Assembly (NCBI GenBank): GCA_963971285.1
Contig: OZ020246.1
Location: forward strand, 8,663,217 to 8,727,216
Source: Astropecten irregularis
Lineage: Eukaryota; Echinodermata; Asteroidea; Paxillosida; Astropectinidae
Direction: 5' to 3'
DNA: 64,000 nt
Shown here piece after piece: positions 13,001-20,907 of this stretch (the first letter of the stretch is position 1; each line of letters begins with the position of its first letter). The notes below the pieces were generated by a model. It was not told the origin of the DNA. It searched no databases and saw only the letters and a list, made by a program, of their open reading frames with translations. The translations under genes and the position numbers were made by a program.

Positions 13001-16000
13001 TCTTACTTCAGCATCACTTTGACTTCCTCTTGCTGCCCTGTTCAATAAGCCTGAAGATTTTAGCCAATGCAGAGGTGTTTTCTGGCATAGATTTTCAGGA
13101 AGATAGTTTCTTAGATTTGTACTGGGACAATATTGTGGACAGCAACAGTCAATAGAATTTAAGTGACCAATTGAGTATGATGCAGACTGGCATAATTTTG
13201 CCAAGAAATTGGGATCTTAAAGGAAAACCTTTACTCCTTGTGGTGACGTCATTCCAACTCGCCGACCTTGGAGCGATGAAAACAAAGCAGCAATTTGTAT
13301 GGTTTTTAAGACAAAAAGCTGCCAGAATTGTTTAATCTTAGTATACAGTATATCAAAGAAGGATTATTGTCTGAGGAAAAACTATGCCTCGACAATGAAA
13401 GTCGTACAGGACACGATTTCTGCTTCTTGACAAAAATATTCGAAAAACAATTCTCAACGATGGACGGTTTGTGCGTGATTTGCCCGTACCTTGCTCCATC
13501 TACATGCTGGCAAGTTCATCAAGTTATGAGAATGAAAGTACCTGGATGTCCGCGCTGATCTATAGCAACTGGCAAGAAAATCTGAAACCTGTCATGATAG
13601 GTGCAGGGACAACATTTTGAATTCATCGGAGGAACGCAAAAAGTATGGAGGGTGAAAATTAAGAGAAGGCCAACGCTGTGATTGTTTATCACATCATATG
13701 TATTCCTGAAAGGTGTCTGATGCTAGCCTCGTTGTGCGAGAGGTCTGTTTGATATCTTGCATTTGTGCAAAAGCTGTTTTCAACATTGAGACAAGACTGG
13801 ACATTCAGATGTGGAAATCTTAACGATGGCCTCTTCGTCAGCGACTGAGGAACTTCCCAGCGACAAAGTCCTCCTTCTGATTTATGCCATCATCGGTGCC
13901 ATTGGGATACTTGGCAATGGTCTAGTGTGCGTGGTGTTTATTGTCAGACGACGAGCCTTTGGCTCCGTCACCAACCTGCTCATCTTGAACCAGTCCATGA
14001 TTGATCTGGCCAACTCCGTGCTGTTTCTCCTGCTGCGATTCGGAACTCAGTTCACGGGCGAGAAGGGCAGCATTTGGAGCGAGCTGGTCTGCAGGCTGTG
14101 GTTCTCCGAGTACTTCTTGTGGTCGCTTTTCATCGCGTCCACGGTCAACCTGCAGTTTTTGACGCTAGAGCGGTACTTCGCGATCTGCACCGCCGTACGG
14201 CACCGTGCACTGTTCAGCATTCGTCGTGCCAACATCAGCCGCGTCCTGGTGTGGTTTATCGGCTTTGGCTACCAGTCCTACTGGGCAGTGCTGCATCAGA
14301 TCACACCCAATGGTCGGTGTACAGCTGTATGGCCTAGCCTCACGGTACAAGCCATAAGTGGCTTGATCTTCTTCTGCTGTGAATTCCTGATCCCACTCTG
14401 CATTATGACCTTCAGCTACGTCACCATCATCTTCGCATTGAGGCTGAGGAGCAGACGACCGAATGCCAACAATATTTTCCAGCGGACCAGACGCAACATC
14501 ACGCTAACCCTCTGCTTCGTGTCCTTGTCCTACACAGTCTGTTGGACCCCTGCAGAGTTTGCATACCTCATGTACAACATGGGAACAACGTACGATTTCA
14601 ACAGCTCAGTGCATCACATCTTCACTGTCTCTGTCCTCCTGAACATGTGCATTAATCCGATCATCTATTTAGTCAAATATAAACGGTTTCAAGCTGAATT
14701 GAAAAGGTTGTTTTGTCAGAGATGTTACCGAAATAATCGGGTTGCTGGCTCTGTTAGGGGCACATACCCACCCAATGTGGCTGCTATATCTGGGGGACCA
14801 TGGAACACAACACCTTTGTAATTAGTCTAAAGAAGTCTTTTCTTAATCATTAAGATAATTAATCAATTGTTTGGAAAACTGTGCTGTTTCCGGAATTGAA
14901 ATGAATATTAAGAAAAAGCTCATGAAAGACTATTTATTAAAATGATGTATTGTAGTATCATGGCAAATTTCAAATTTGAATTGTTGAAAAAAACAAAAAA
15001 TTGACTGGAGCGGGATTCGAACCGGTGACCTCCTGAATACAGTACAGGCGCTCTACCAACTGAGCTATCCAGCCCTACGTTGGTGGTGACCCCAATAGTC
15101 AATTATATTTCTTCATTTGGCAGTCAGAAGCCATGAAACCACGCACACCCAAAGGATCATTTCATCCATACGCGCAGCAATGCTGCAACCTGGGAACGGT
15201 ACATGGGGGATCACTCAAAGAGGATACGGCTTTTTAATTTAATATATATTCAGTCAGTTTCCCTTGTGGTTATTTGATGATTAAATTTAAATTGTATTGA
15301 TTTTATATTCCACTTTCACTTAATATTACTGTAACATTCAGATAAAACATTTTGTGTTCTCTTTATGAAAGTAGAAGTTTCTTCCTTTTCATCATTATTA
15401 TCATTGGTAACAGTGGCTTAGAATGCTTGTCTGTCATTATTTTGAATTTTTCCTTGCTGGCAGATAACCATAGGAATAGATATGCTGGCTTTAATGACAC
15501 ATGTTTGGTTTAATTTCAAGCTTTTTTTGTTAAAACCGTGAAAACGAAATCAATAGTTCATGCAATGGTGGTAGTTAAGTTACACTTTGTATTATGAGAT
15601 CCCTGCATGATTTCCTCCTCAGATTGTTGAAGAGGAAAACAACAATAGGACAGAGTTCAAGTTGAAAGGTAAGATATTTCCCTTCAGTAGCTGAAGCAAT
15701 TCGGCCCTCAGTCTGCCCACATGGGCAATGGTGGCCCTCTCCAATGCCACAAGGGCACATTCCAGCCTAATATTCTTCAACTGTCAGTTCATGCAAAAAT
15801 CATGGCTGTGATGATTGGTCAGAAACAAATAAGGCAGGACTTAATGGATCAGTCTGCCACAGGCATTTTGGCATGTAACACATTTCAGAAGCAGTTTTCA
15901 TTCAGTATACATACTATTTGCCGTTAATTTCACAAGACAACTCAATTGCATCATGTCAAATCAGTTATTCCATCAGATTGGATAGTTGGATACATTGTGA

Positions 16001-19000
16001 GAGTGTTCATTTTTCCAGTATTAAATATACCATCTGTTTCACTTTATTTTTCTGGTACATGTATTTGAACAAGTAATAAAATGCTGCAAACTGCTCATCA
16101 GCCAAAATAATGACCTGAAATTTATAAAATGCTTAGAGTTAGGAAAGCCTGACGCGTTTTGATCCTTGCAGGATCTTTGCTTTCAAAAGAGACTGCTGGG
16201 ATCGAAATGTGTCAGGCCCTCCTAACTCTAAGCATCTAATATCCTGAGCATAATTAAATGGAACCCAAATTGAAGACAATGTCAAGCTTCAACGCAAAGT
16301 TATCCAAAAGGCCCAGAAGCGATATCAAGCTTCTATATAATATGATTAGCTTAAATACCTAATAATTAACATTCTTTTGTAATTGTACAGTGGTTTTGAA
16401 CTCTAATAAAGGATTTGTTTCCTTTTATTGCACAAGGCACTCCGATCAGCCAAGGTGTTGTGAAGAGCAAAGCCAGGGTCGTGACGCAACTCAAAGATGC
16501 CCAAAGCATTCAGGTATAACGCAGATCAAAATTGTGTGTGTAATTAATTTCTGTCAGCAGTACATATCATATTTCCATCCACTTGACACAATCGTGCAGG
16601 TCCTCACAATGAATTGAAGCATCATCATGTTGGGAATGGAGTCACTGTAGGCCTTCATTTTAATAAAACTGAGGAGAGCTGCAAATCACTCTCCTAAAAT
16701 CAACGTAGAGAATTTAGGAGAGTGATTTGCTCTCACTAACAAAAATCAAGTTTGAGCTGCAAATTCAACTCCTTTAATCAACATAGAGCCTATTCATACT
16801 CGTAAATAAAGAGAGCAGTTTGCTCTTGCTAAACCAAGTTTCCGCATGTGTCCAGTGCCGGAAAAAAGAATGCAAAATTTTGCTTGTCCTGTTGAACATT
16901 TTTGTATTTTCCACAAAGGGTAAATGTTGTAAATATGTGATGTTTTGAAAAAGGGCAGCTCTCCTTAAATTGTTAAGGAGCTCTTTTGTTAAGGAAAACA
17001 TTAAGGAGAGCGGAGGATAGTGATCACTCTCACTCTCCTTAAAAATCAAGGTCTGAGTCTGTGTTTGGTCCTTGGGCCATAAACCCAGCCAAAAGATTTT
17101 GAGACATTTTGCTGCATTAGATTAATCTAATCTGGAAATTTGTTTTTGAAATCAGTTTTTGTTTTCTATTCTCTCCCAACCAGAAAGGTGACATCTTGAT
17201 CACCAGGATCACTGACATTGGATGGAGTCCGTACTTCCCACTCATCAGTGGACTCGTCACAGAGATAGGTGGCGTCCTCTCACATGGTACGCGATAAATA
17301 CCAAGACTTGATGAAAGATCAAGGGACAATTTCAGGGCGCTGCTAAGCGCAAAAGTTTGCTTAGCGTAAAAATGTCTTGCCCAATAAAACAAACCACCGT
17401 TAAAAATTTCATTTGATGTTCATGGTCAGTGAACAACAAAGAACAGTCAAAAGTGATACACAAAACATGGAAATTTGGTTGTTAACAGAAATGTCATGCT
17501 TAGCAAGTTTTTGTGCTAAGCAGCACTGTGAAATTGGCCCCACGTCAGGTTTAAAAGATTCAGGTTTCCTTTACCCCCTTCAGTGAAACTGCGATTGTGA
17601 ATTTGACCAAATGAAGGGTTTGGTGAAAAATGACTCAAGTTTATGAGTACAAGTCATGTTATGAGCAAACAAAGAAAACAAATTGGGATAAGTCTGGCAA
17701 CTTCCTGTGCACAGAGATCACTTGGGAATTATTAAACCTTTTGAGACTTGCTTGTATTTTGTATTGATTAATACAGAAACCTTAGGTTTTTACACCCTGA
17801 AACCTGTCAGTTAATTTTAAGTAGGCTTATTCTTGCTTAGAGTTGGGAGGGCCTGAAGCGTTTCGATCCTAGCAGGATCTTTCTCAAAGGCAAAATGACA
17901 GAAGTACAAGAACATGGAAATGGATAGAAATGCAAGTGTATGGATGAGGCTTATTCTTCTCACTAATAACTCAAACTTCATGCTTTGGCTTCTCATGGTG
18001 GAAATGCATTATACGAGGCCTTATAATTCCATTTGTCTAAATGTTCAGGTGCTGTGGTGGCCAGGGAGTATGGCATACCATGTGTGGTCAATGTACAGGA
18101 AGCAACAAGTGTATTCCAATCAGGTGGGTCTAAGTTATGGGCGGAGCCATCATAAGGAGGGGAGGGGCGGTAGTTTGCAGGACAACGTTCCTGTCAAATA
18201 ACAAATCTGTGTGTGAACAGCAAAGGGGCTGTCACCATGTCAAAGTGCACTTCATTTTCAGAAATACACGTCAATGAATCATCAATCTCCTGGGCTGGAT
18301 TTCACCAAACACCAAGATCAATCTTTCCCTTTTTTTTTTTTTATACATAACCCAAACCCACTGGCTACCGTCAAACATGACAAAAACGCCTAATATGCTT
18401 CATCTGTCCATGCATCTTGGCTTTGATTGGTCAGAAACAAACAGGGCAGGACTTAAAGGTAGTATCATACTTTGGTTAGAAAACAAAACAGAAATGTTCA
18501 CAGATTTATGTATAACTTACAGGGTATGAAGATGATGCTGGTAGAAACATACAGTACTGTTAAAATGTTTCCGCCTGAAATGGTGTATTTATCCAGAAAT
18601 TAGTAAAACAACGACCAAAAATCTGTTTGATCTTTTAAAAGATCAAAAATAAAAGAGAAAAGACTTCAGAATCTCTTTGTAGTATAAAATAATGGGACTG
18701 GAATGGTGACCTAGTCCTCTGAAAGACATAAATTATCATTTTTCTACTGTTCCAAGCCTTGAATTAAATGGAGGCCATGGCCTTCATTGCCCTGGTTCTT
18801 GGCCTTCGTGCCCCCTTCAAATGTTTCCATAGACATTATGATTTTCCAATGGAAGTGCCCCTTGCAATGGAAAAGTGGCCTTGCCCCTTTCAGGACCAAA
18901 TTCTCAGAACCAAATTCATGAACTGCTGTTCAGCCAACCCCCCCCCCCCATTGTTCAAACAAAACTGATGATTACAGTTCATATGTGCTAACAAGTTATG

Positions 19001-19149
19001 CTTACACCTTTATAATATTTAAATCTATTCACGTTATTCATACAGGTGATACTATTGTCTTGGATGGGGATCGAGGATCAGTGGAGAAAATTGAAATGCC
19101 CGAAGAGACAACTTCCACCTCTACCGCACAGTGTCCAATTCCCTCCTGA
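1092..19149 (+). CDS. PEP synthase-like / PEP-utilising phosphotransferase (3' part)
   Basis: Nineteen phase-compatible exons encode the last 565 residues: 1092-1163, 1461-1568, 3561-3650, 5266-5361, 5848-5976, 6469-6553, 7343-7425, 8179-8337, 8449-8508, 9111-9214, 9776-9839, 10448-10519, 11035-11126, 11884-11962, 15623-15668, 16437-16513, 17184-17286, 18049-18123, 19046-19149 (TGA). The first exon is the end of the ATP-grasp PPDK_N domain (IEWAAIGDRVYLLQ, then ARSITT). A conserved middle region follows, with FLHRHGHRCIRE at 8290-8337. The swivelling phosphohistidine domain comes last: GTPISQGVV at 16437, then GGVLSHG at 17284 with the presumed phospho-accepting His. Such enzymes (PEP synthase, rifampicin phosphotransferase, PigC-like) pass phosphate through that His; the substrate here is unknown. 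The N-terminal exons lie upstream of the window, and small exons between 3650 and 5848 may be missed because all phases there are 0. A polyadenylation-like AATAAA follows near 19425. Confidence 0.88.
1569..2842. other. Intron without recognised content
   Basis: Part of the intron between PEP-synthase exons 1461-1568 and 3561-3650. No repeat with clear ends and no exon was seen before the MITE at 2843. Confidence 0.5.
2843..3279. mobile_element. Mariner-like palindromic MITE, copy 1
   Basis: Ends are AAGGTGTCCCAAAAAAAACG and its inverse (TTTTTTCTGGGACACCCTA), flanked by TA. The arms stay complementary for about 170 bp each, for example CTTGGCTATCACCATGTAGAA against TTCTACTTGGTGATAGCCAG. Confidence 0.8.
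3817..3940 (-). mobile_element. tRNA-like SINE, copy 1a (inverted)
   Basis: Contains the inverse of the tRNA-like module (ATTCAAACCGGCGACCTCCTGAAT) and GTTGGTGGTGACCCCCAATTGTCAA. It faces copy 1b. Confidence 0.6.
3941..4140 (+). mobile_element. tRNA-like SINE, copy 1b
   Basis: GGGGTATGGCGGTGTGTGCG leader, then GGCTGGATGGCTCAGTTG (A box), GTATTCAGGAGGTCACCGG, and GGTTCCAATCCCGCTCCAG (B box), then TTTTTCTTTGTTCAC. Confidence 0.72.
4543..5072. mobile_element. Long-TIR MITE (TTAGGGCGCCCCTTTT), copy 1
   Basis: Left TTAGGGCGCCCCTTTTTATT and right AATGAGAACCACAGTTATAA...AGGAGCGCC are inverted matches over about 40 bp. It carries a ~150-bp insertion at 4803-4954 with a CTTTAG duplication. Confidence 0.72.
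4803..4954. mobile_element. Unclassified insertion inside MITE
   Basis: GGCATGGGCGTAGATCCCGG...CTACACTACTG is absent from the sister copy at 6655-7030. It is bounded by CTTTAG on both sides (4797-4802, 4949-4954). Confidence 0.6.
5714..5790 (-). repeat. Foldback family Q remnant
   Basis: Minus strand carries CTGGTGA, a stem, then CCGAAACGTTGAATCC, a diverged form of the core seen in the palindromes at 50299 and 60520. Confidence 0.4.
6020..6360 (+). mobile_element. 5'-truncated LINE, end of reverse transcriptase ORF
   Basis: A decayed frame ends with VTCICGTEPQTMEHLLKCP and a stop near 6333. This is the CxC...H...C segment typical of the C-terminus of Jockey/CR1-like RTs (GAxxQTMxHIL.CP). 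It is followed by a GATAAGAAGAAGAAGA tail. No upstream RT domain is present. Confidence 0.7.
6655..7030 (-). mobile_element. Long-TIR MITE, copy 2 (inverted)
   Basis: Inverted relative to copy 1 and without the nested insertion. One terminus (TTAGGGCGCCCCTTTTC) is intact and the other decayed. Confidence 0.7.
7704..8072 (+). mobile_element. TTAA-flanked MITE A, copy 2
   Basis: Same terminal sequence (AGGTAGCATCATACTTTGGT) and interior as copy 1; left flank ATAA, right flank TTAA. Confidence 0.8.
8509..9110. other. Intron with MITE-A-like fragment
   Basis: 8555-8700 resembles part of MITE A (ACAGAAATGTTCACAGATGT, ACTTACAGGGTATA). The rest is plain intron with GTTGTTGTTGTTGTTGGTGG before exon 9111. 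Confidence 0.45.
9285..9560 (+). mobile_element. tRNA-derived SINE (GGCGTAGCGGTT family), copy 1
   Basis: Starts GTTGGCGTAGCGGTTCTTTC with a B-box-like GGGTTAAAGTCCGGC. It has a conserved body (TATTACTCTGGGGTTTTCCT) and ends in an ATAATAATAA tail. An intron of the PEP-synthase-like gene. Confidence 0.65.
10560..10910 (+). repeat. Possible LINE 3' UTR with ATA-repeat tail
   Basis: CTGCGAGAATTTGGTAAATAAACC followed by an ATAATAATAATAATG tail looks like a non-LTR element 3' end; no coding remnant is visible. Weak call. Confidence 0.3.
11196..11557 (-). mobile_element. TTAA-flanked MITE A, copy 3 (inverted)
   Basis: The family sequence is reversed: it starts TTAAAAGTAATATCATACTTTGG and ends CCAAAGTATGATACTACCT. 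Confidence 0.78.
12224..12595 (+). mobile_element. TTAA-flanked MITE A, copy 4
   Basis: Full length with both inverted ends, lying between the PEP-synthase exons and the nested GPCR gene. Confidence 0.82.
12596..13825. other. Intronic stretch upstream of the nested GPCR
   Basis: Probably contains the GPCR promoter and 5' UTR. Only the CRE-like site is recognisable; short frames at 12950-13558 have no family resemblance. Confidence 0.4.
13244..13251. promoter_or_regulatory. CRE-like palindrome TGACGTCA
   Basis: A perfect cAMP-response-element palindrome sits about 575 bp upstream of the GPCR start codon. The motif is short, and a second copy occurs at 8873, so promoter function is only a possibility. 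Confidence 0.25.
13826..14821 (+). CDS. Intronless rhodopsin-family (class A) GPCR nested in an intron
   Basis: This single-exon 331-aa frame reads as a complete seven-transmembrane receptor. Landmarks are GN in TM1 (N31), D60 in TM2, Cys89 before TM3 paired with Cys165 in extracellular loop 2, ERY at 115-117 in place of DRY, IP in TM5 (189-190), CWTP at 239-242 in TM6, NPIIY at 277-281 in TM7, and a basic helix 8 with a CxxC pair. The start is the ATG at 13826 (A at -3, G at +4); the open frame extends upstream only through a GTG. It lies in the 3.7-kb intron 11963-15622 of the PEP-synthase-like gene, same strand. The short N-terminus and lack of introns fit the orphan/neuropeptide-like receptor expansions of invertebrate deuterostomes; the ligand cannot be predicted. 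Its GC-richer sequence stands out from the flanking intron. A CRE-like TGACGTCA lies upstream at 13244. Confidence 0.92.
   Translation: MASSSATEELPSDKVLLLIYAIIGAIGILGNGLVCVVFIVRRRAFGSVTNLLILNQSMIDLANSVLFLLLRFGTQFTGEKGSIWSELVCRLWFSEYFLWSLFIASTVNLQFLTLERYFAICTAVRHRALFSIRRANISRVLVWFIGFGYQSYWAVLHQITPNGRCTAVWPSLTVQAISGLIFFCCEFLIPLCIMTFSYVTIIFALRLRSRRPNANNIFQRTRRNITLTLCFVSLSYTVCWTPAEFAYLMYNMGTTYDFNSSVHHIFTVSVLLNMCINPIIYLVKYKRFQAELKRLFCQRCYRNNRVAGSVRGTYPPNVAAISGGPWNTTPL
14985..15165 (-). mobile_element. tRNA-like SINE, copy 2 (inverted)
   Basis: On the minus strand 15076-15003 folds like a tRNA: acceptor GGCTGGA with TCCAGTC, A box TAGCTCAGTTGGTAGAGCG, and B box GGTTCGAATCCC. The anticodon loop lacks T33 and the stems have mismatches, so it is not a working tRNA. 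Confidence 0.75.
15166..15622. other. Intron, nothing recognised
   Basis: AT-rich sequence from the SINE to the exon at 15623. Confidence 0.5.
16081..16242. repeat. Foldback repeat R (GATCGAAACGCGTCAGG), copy 1
   Basis: GCTTAGAGTTAGGAAAGCCT...GACGCGTTTTGATCC is followed by its own inverse GGGATCGAAATGTGTCAGGCCCTCC, giving a hairpin. Confidence 0.7.
16621..17183. other. Intron with short internal direct/inverted repeats
   Basis: GAGAGCAGTTTGCTC/AGTGATTTGCTCTC-like units recur at 16680-16820 and 16960-17040; not assigned to a known family. Confidence 0.35.
17322..17540. mobile_element. MITE B (CTTAGCACAAAA family), copy 2
   Basis: Inverted ends AATTTCA-GGGCGCTGCTAAGC / GCTAAGCAGCACTGTGAAATT enclose ATGTCTTGCCCAATAAAACA and a conserved interior. 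Confidence 0.72.
17836..17896 (+). repeat. Foldback repeat R, copy 2 (one arm)
   Basis: CTTAGAGTTGGGAGGGCCTG, GCGTTTCGATCCTAGCAGG, TTTCTCAAAGG: a single arm of the repeat. Confidence 0.6.
18453..18676 (+). mobile_element. TTAA-flanked MITE A, copy 5 (3'-truncated)
   Basis: Has the TTAA left end and interior up to AAAAGACTTCAGAA; the right terminus is missing. Confidence 0.75.
18768..18911 (+). repeat. Dispersed repeat P, copy 1
   Basis: GGAGGCCATGGCCTTCATTG ... CAAATGTTTCCATAGACATT ... TCCAATGGAAGTGCCCC. Three copies in the window, no terminal repeats seen. Confidence 0.7.
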
Positions 19150-19423
19150 TTCTGGCAAAATAGTGGAACCCTAAAAGTATTGACAACACTAACACTAACA
19201 GCAGTACAATAATGAACTACAAAATAGAACCAATTATGAACTGTTACAAAAAAGTTTATTTTACTGGGATCACGAAAAAATTGCAAAGAAATGACAAGTT
19301 TAGGAGACAACTGGAATGGATTATGGTATAAACAAATATCTTATACTACCAGCTTCAAAATCAATATTGTGTTCAGCCTGGAAATGTACACAAAAACACT
19401 TAAATTGATTTCTATGTATTAAA

Positions 19424-19550
19424 AGTAATAAACTGCTGCAAACTGCTCATCAGCCAAAAATAATGACATGAAATTTATAAAATGCTTAGAGTTGGGAGGA
19501 CCAGACACATTTCGATCCTAGCAGGAATGCAGGATCTTTATCGAAGGATA
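19424..19550 (+). repeat. Foldback repeat R, copy 3 (one arm)
   Basis: GCTGCAAACTGCTCATCAGC leader and CTTAGAGTTGGGAGGACC / TTTCGATCCTAGCAGG, shortly after the PEP-synthase stop. Confidence 0.6.
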
Positions 19551-19652
19551 TTTTTTATATTACTTAAATTGAGAGAAGAATGAATTCGATGCGCCAAGTC
19601 ATGAGTTGCAATTACAGATATTCAAATGATAGTTTATAGGGATTGTTAATCT

Positions 19653-19785
19653 TATGTGGATCGGTTTGCAGAAACACCATGTAAGAACCGTTCGTACTTT
19701 CACACATCTATTTTGTTCGCACTTCTCGTAAGGTCTCGATGTTTCGACTAGCCTGCTCTAGTCCTCATCAGGATCAATTAATCAA
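19653..19785 (-). mobile_element. Foldback family Q, half copy
   Basis: TGTGGATCGGTTTGCAGAAAC, GTTCGCACTTCTCG and CGACTAGCCTGCTCTAGTCC match one arm of the 50299-50548 palindrome. Confidence 0.65.
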
Positions 19786-19799
19786 TCAATTATCAATCT

Positions 19800-20907
19800 T
19801 ATCAAATGAAGAACACTTGTTAATGAAATCTCTATGTTGCTTTGGACCTGTAATTAAAGATATGTTCGCTGCTCACGATCTAATTTCAGGACAGCAAGAG
19901 TGGTCATTACATACCAACAGGACGAGTTACAGCTTACTGAGCTTTAACACCTCCCCCTCCCCAAGAAAAACAATCAAGCCAGCAAAGAACACTCCGCCAT
20001 ACAAACAAAAGCAAAATTGTTTGTTTTAGGAAAAGGAGGAACCCATTTTGAGTGATCAAGGCAGGCAGTGTATCCTTTTCAATGATTTTGATAAATTTTT
20101 CTATAATAAACTTTGGTGATATGGAGGATTTGATGGATCGAAAAGTTAACAGTTCACTTTAACTTAAATACAGGCATTCCGATTGTTATTTTATGTATCG
20201 AATTGTGAATTGTCTATATTAAATCGAGTGATATTTAAGATTGATATTCCACCCTGTGACCCTACAAAAAGGAGACTAGGTAGATGTAGTGTGTACATCA
20301 GTGGTTTTACTTCAATTATTTCACTACAGTCCCTCAATTTCTGCTTACCATGAGTTTTGTCTCTAGTAGACTTTATTATATAAAATTTTATCCCTGGAAA
20401 TTGTTAACATGAAACTTAATGCACAGCATCACAATCAAACATATCTAGCCGATAATATAAAGAGTACGGTAGTTTTAACAAATCTGAGGTCTAATAAAAA
20501 GAAATCTGTTATGTTATGTGGTGTATTTATAAAACAGTGATTTCATAACCTTATTCCTTCTCAGACCTGCAACCCATCATAAACTTGTCATCTTTCCCCA
20601 AATTTAAGACCATTTTTTGCCAAGACCATTTGAAACAGTTTCCCAGGCCTGGAATTTTTAAAGGTCACCGGTCTCATTGTCCTGGTTGAGTTTCCATGTT
20701 TTTGTTTTATCTTCCTTTAAATTTTTATCAGGTTTCAGAGCAAAAAAAAAGCAAGAAACAGACCTGAAAGGAAAATGCAAGATACCAATGTAAGTAACTG
20801 TCAAGTGAAGGCTTTTTACTAAACTTGTCATAACTTTGGAACTAAACTTCTACTCACTATCATGGTTCTAATGTTTAAAAAAGAAAAACAGAATATAAAA
20901 GTTACGC
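19800..20907. other. Intergenic, probable SNRPD1 3' UTR
   Basis: Converging ends of the PEP-synthase-like gene (plus) and SNRPD1 (minus). TTTATT at ~20380 would be a minus-strand AATAAA. No gene seen. Confidence 0.4.

Noticed and set aside
13811..13825. Earlier GPCR start giving MEILT at the N-terminus
   Set aside because: The codon at 13811 is GTG. The ATG at 13826 has a strong context and is preferred.
15003..15076. Possible functional tRNA gene (also at 4030, 22545, 29250, 31295)
   Set aside because: A and B boxes and the acceptor stem are good, but the anticodon loop lacks T33 and stems have mismatches. All copies share a SINE leader and tail.
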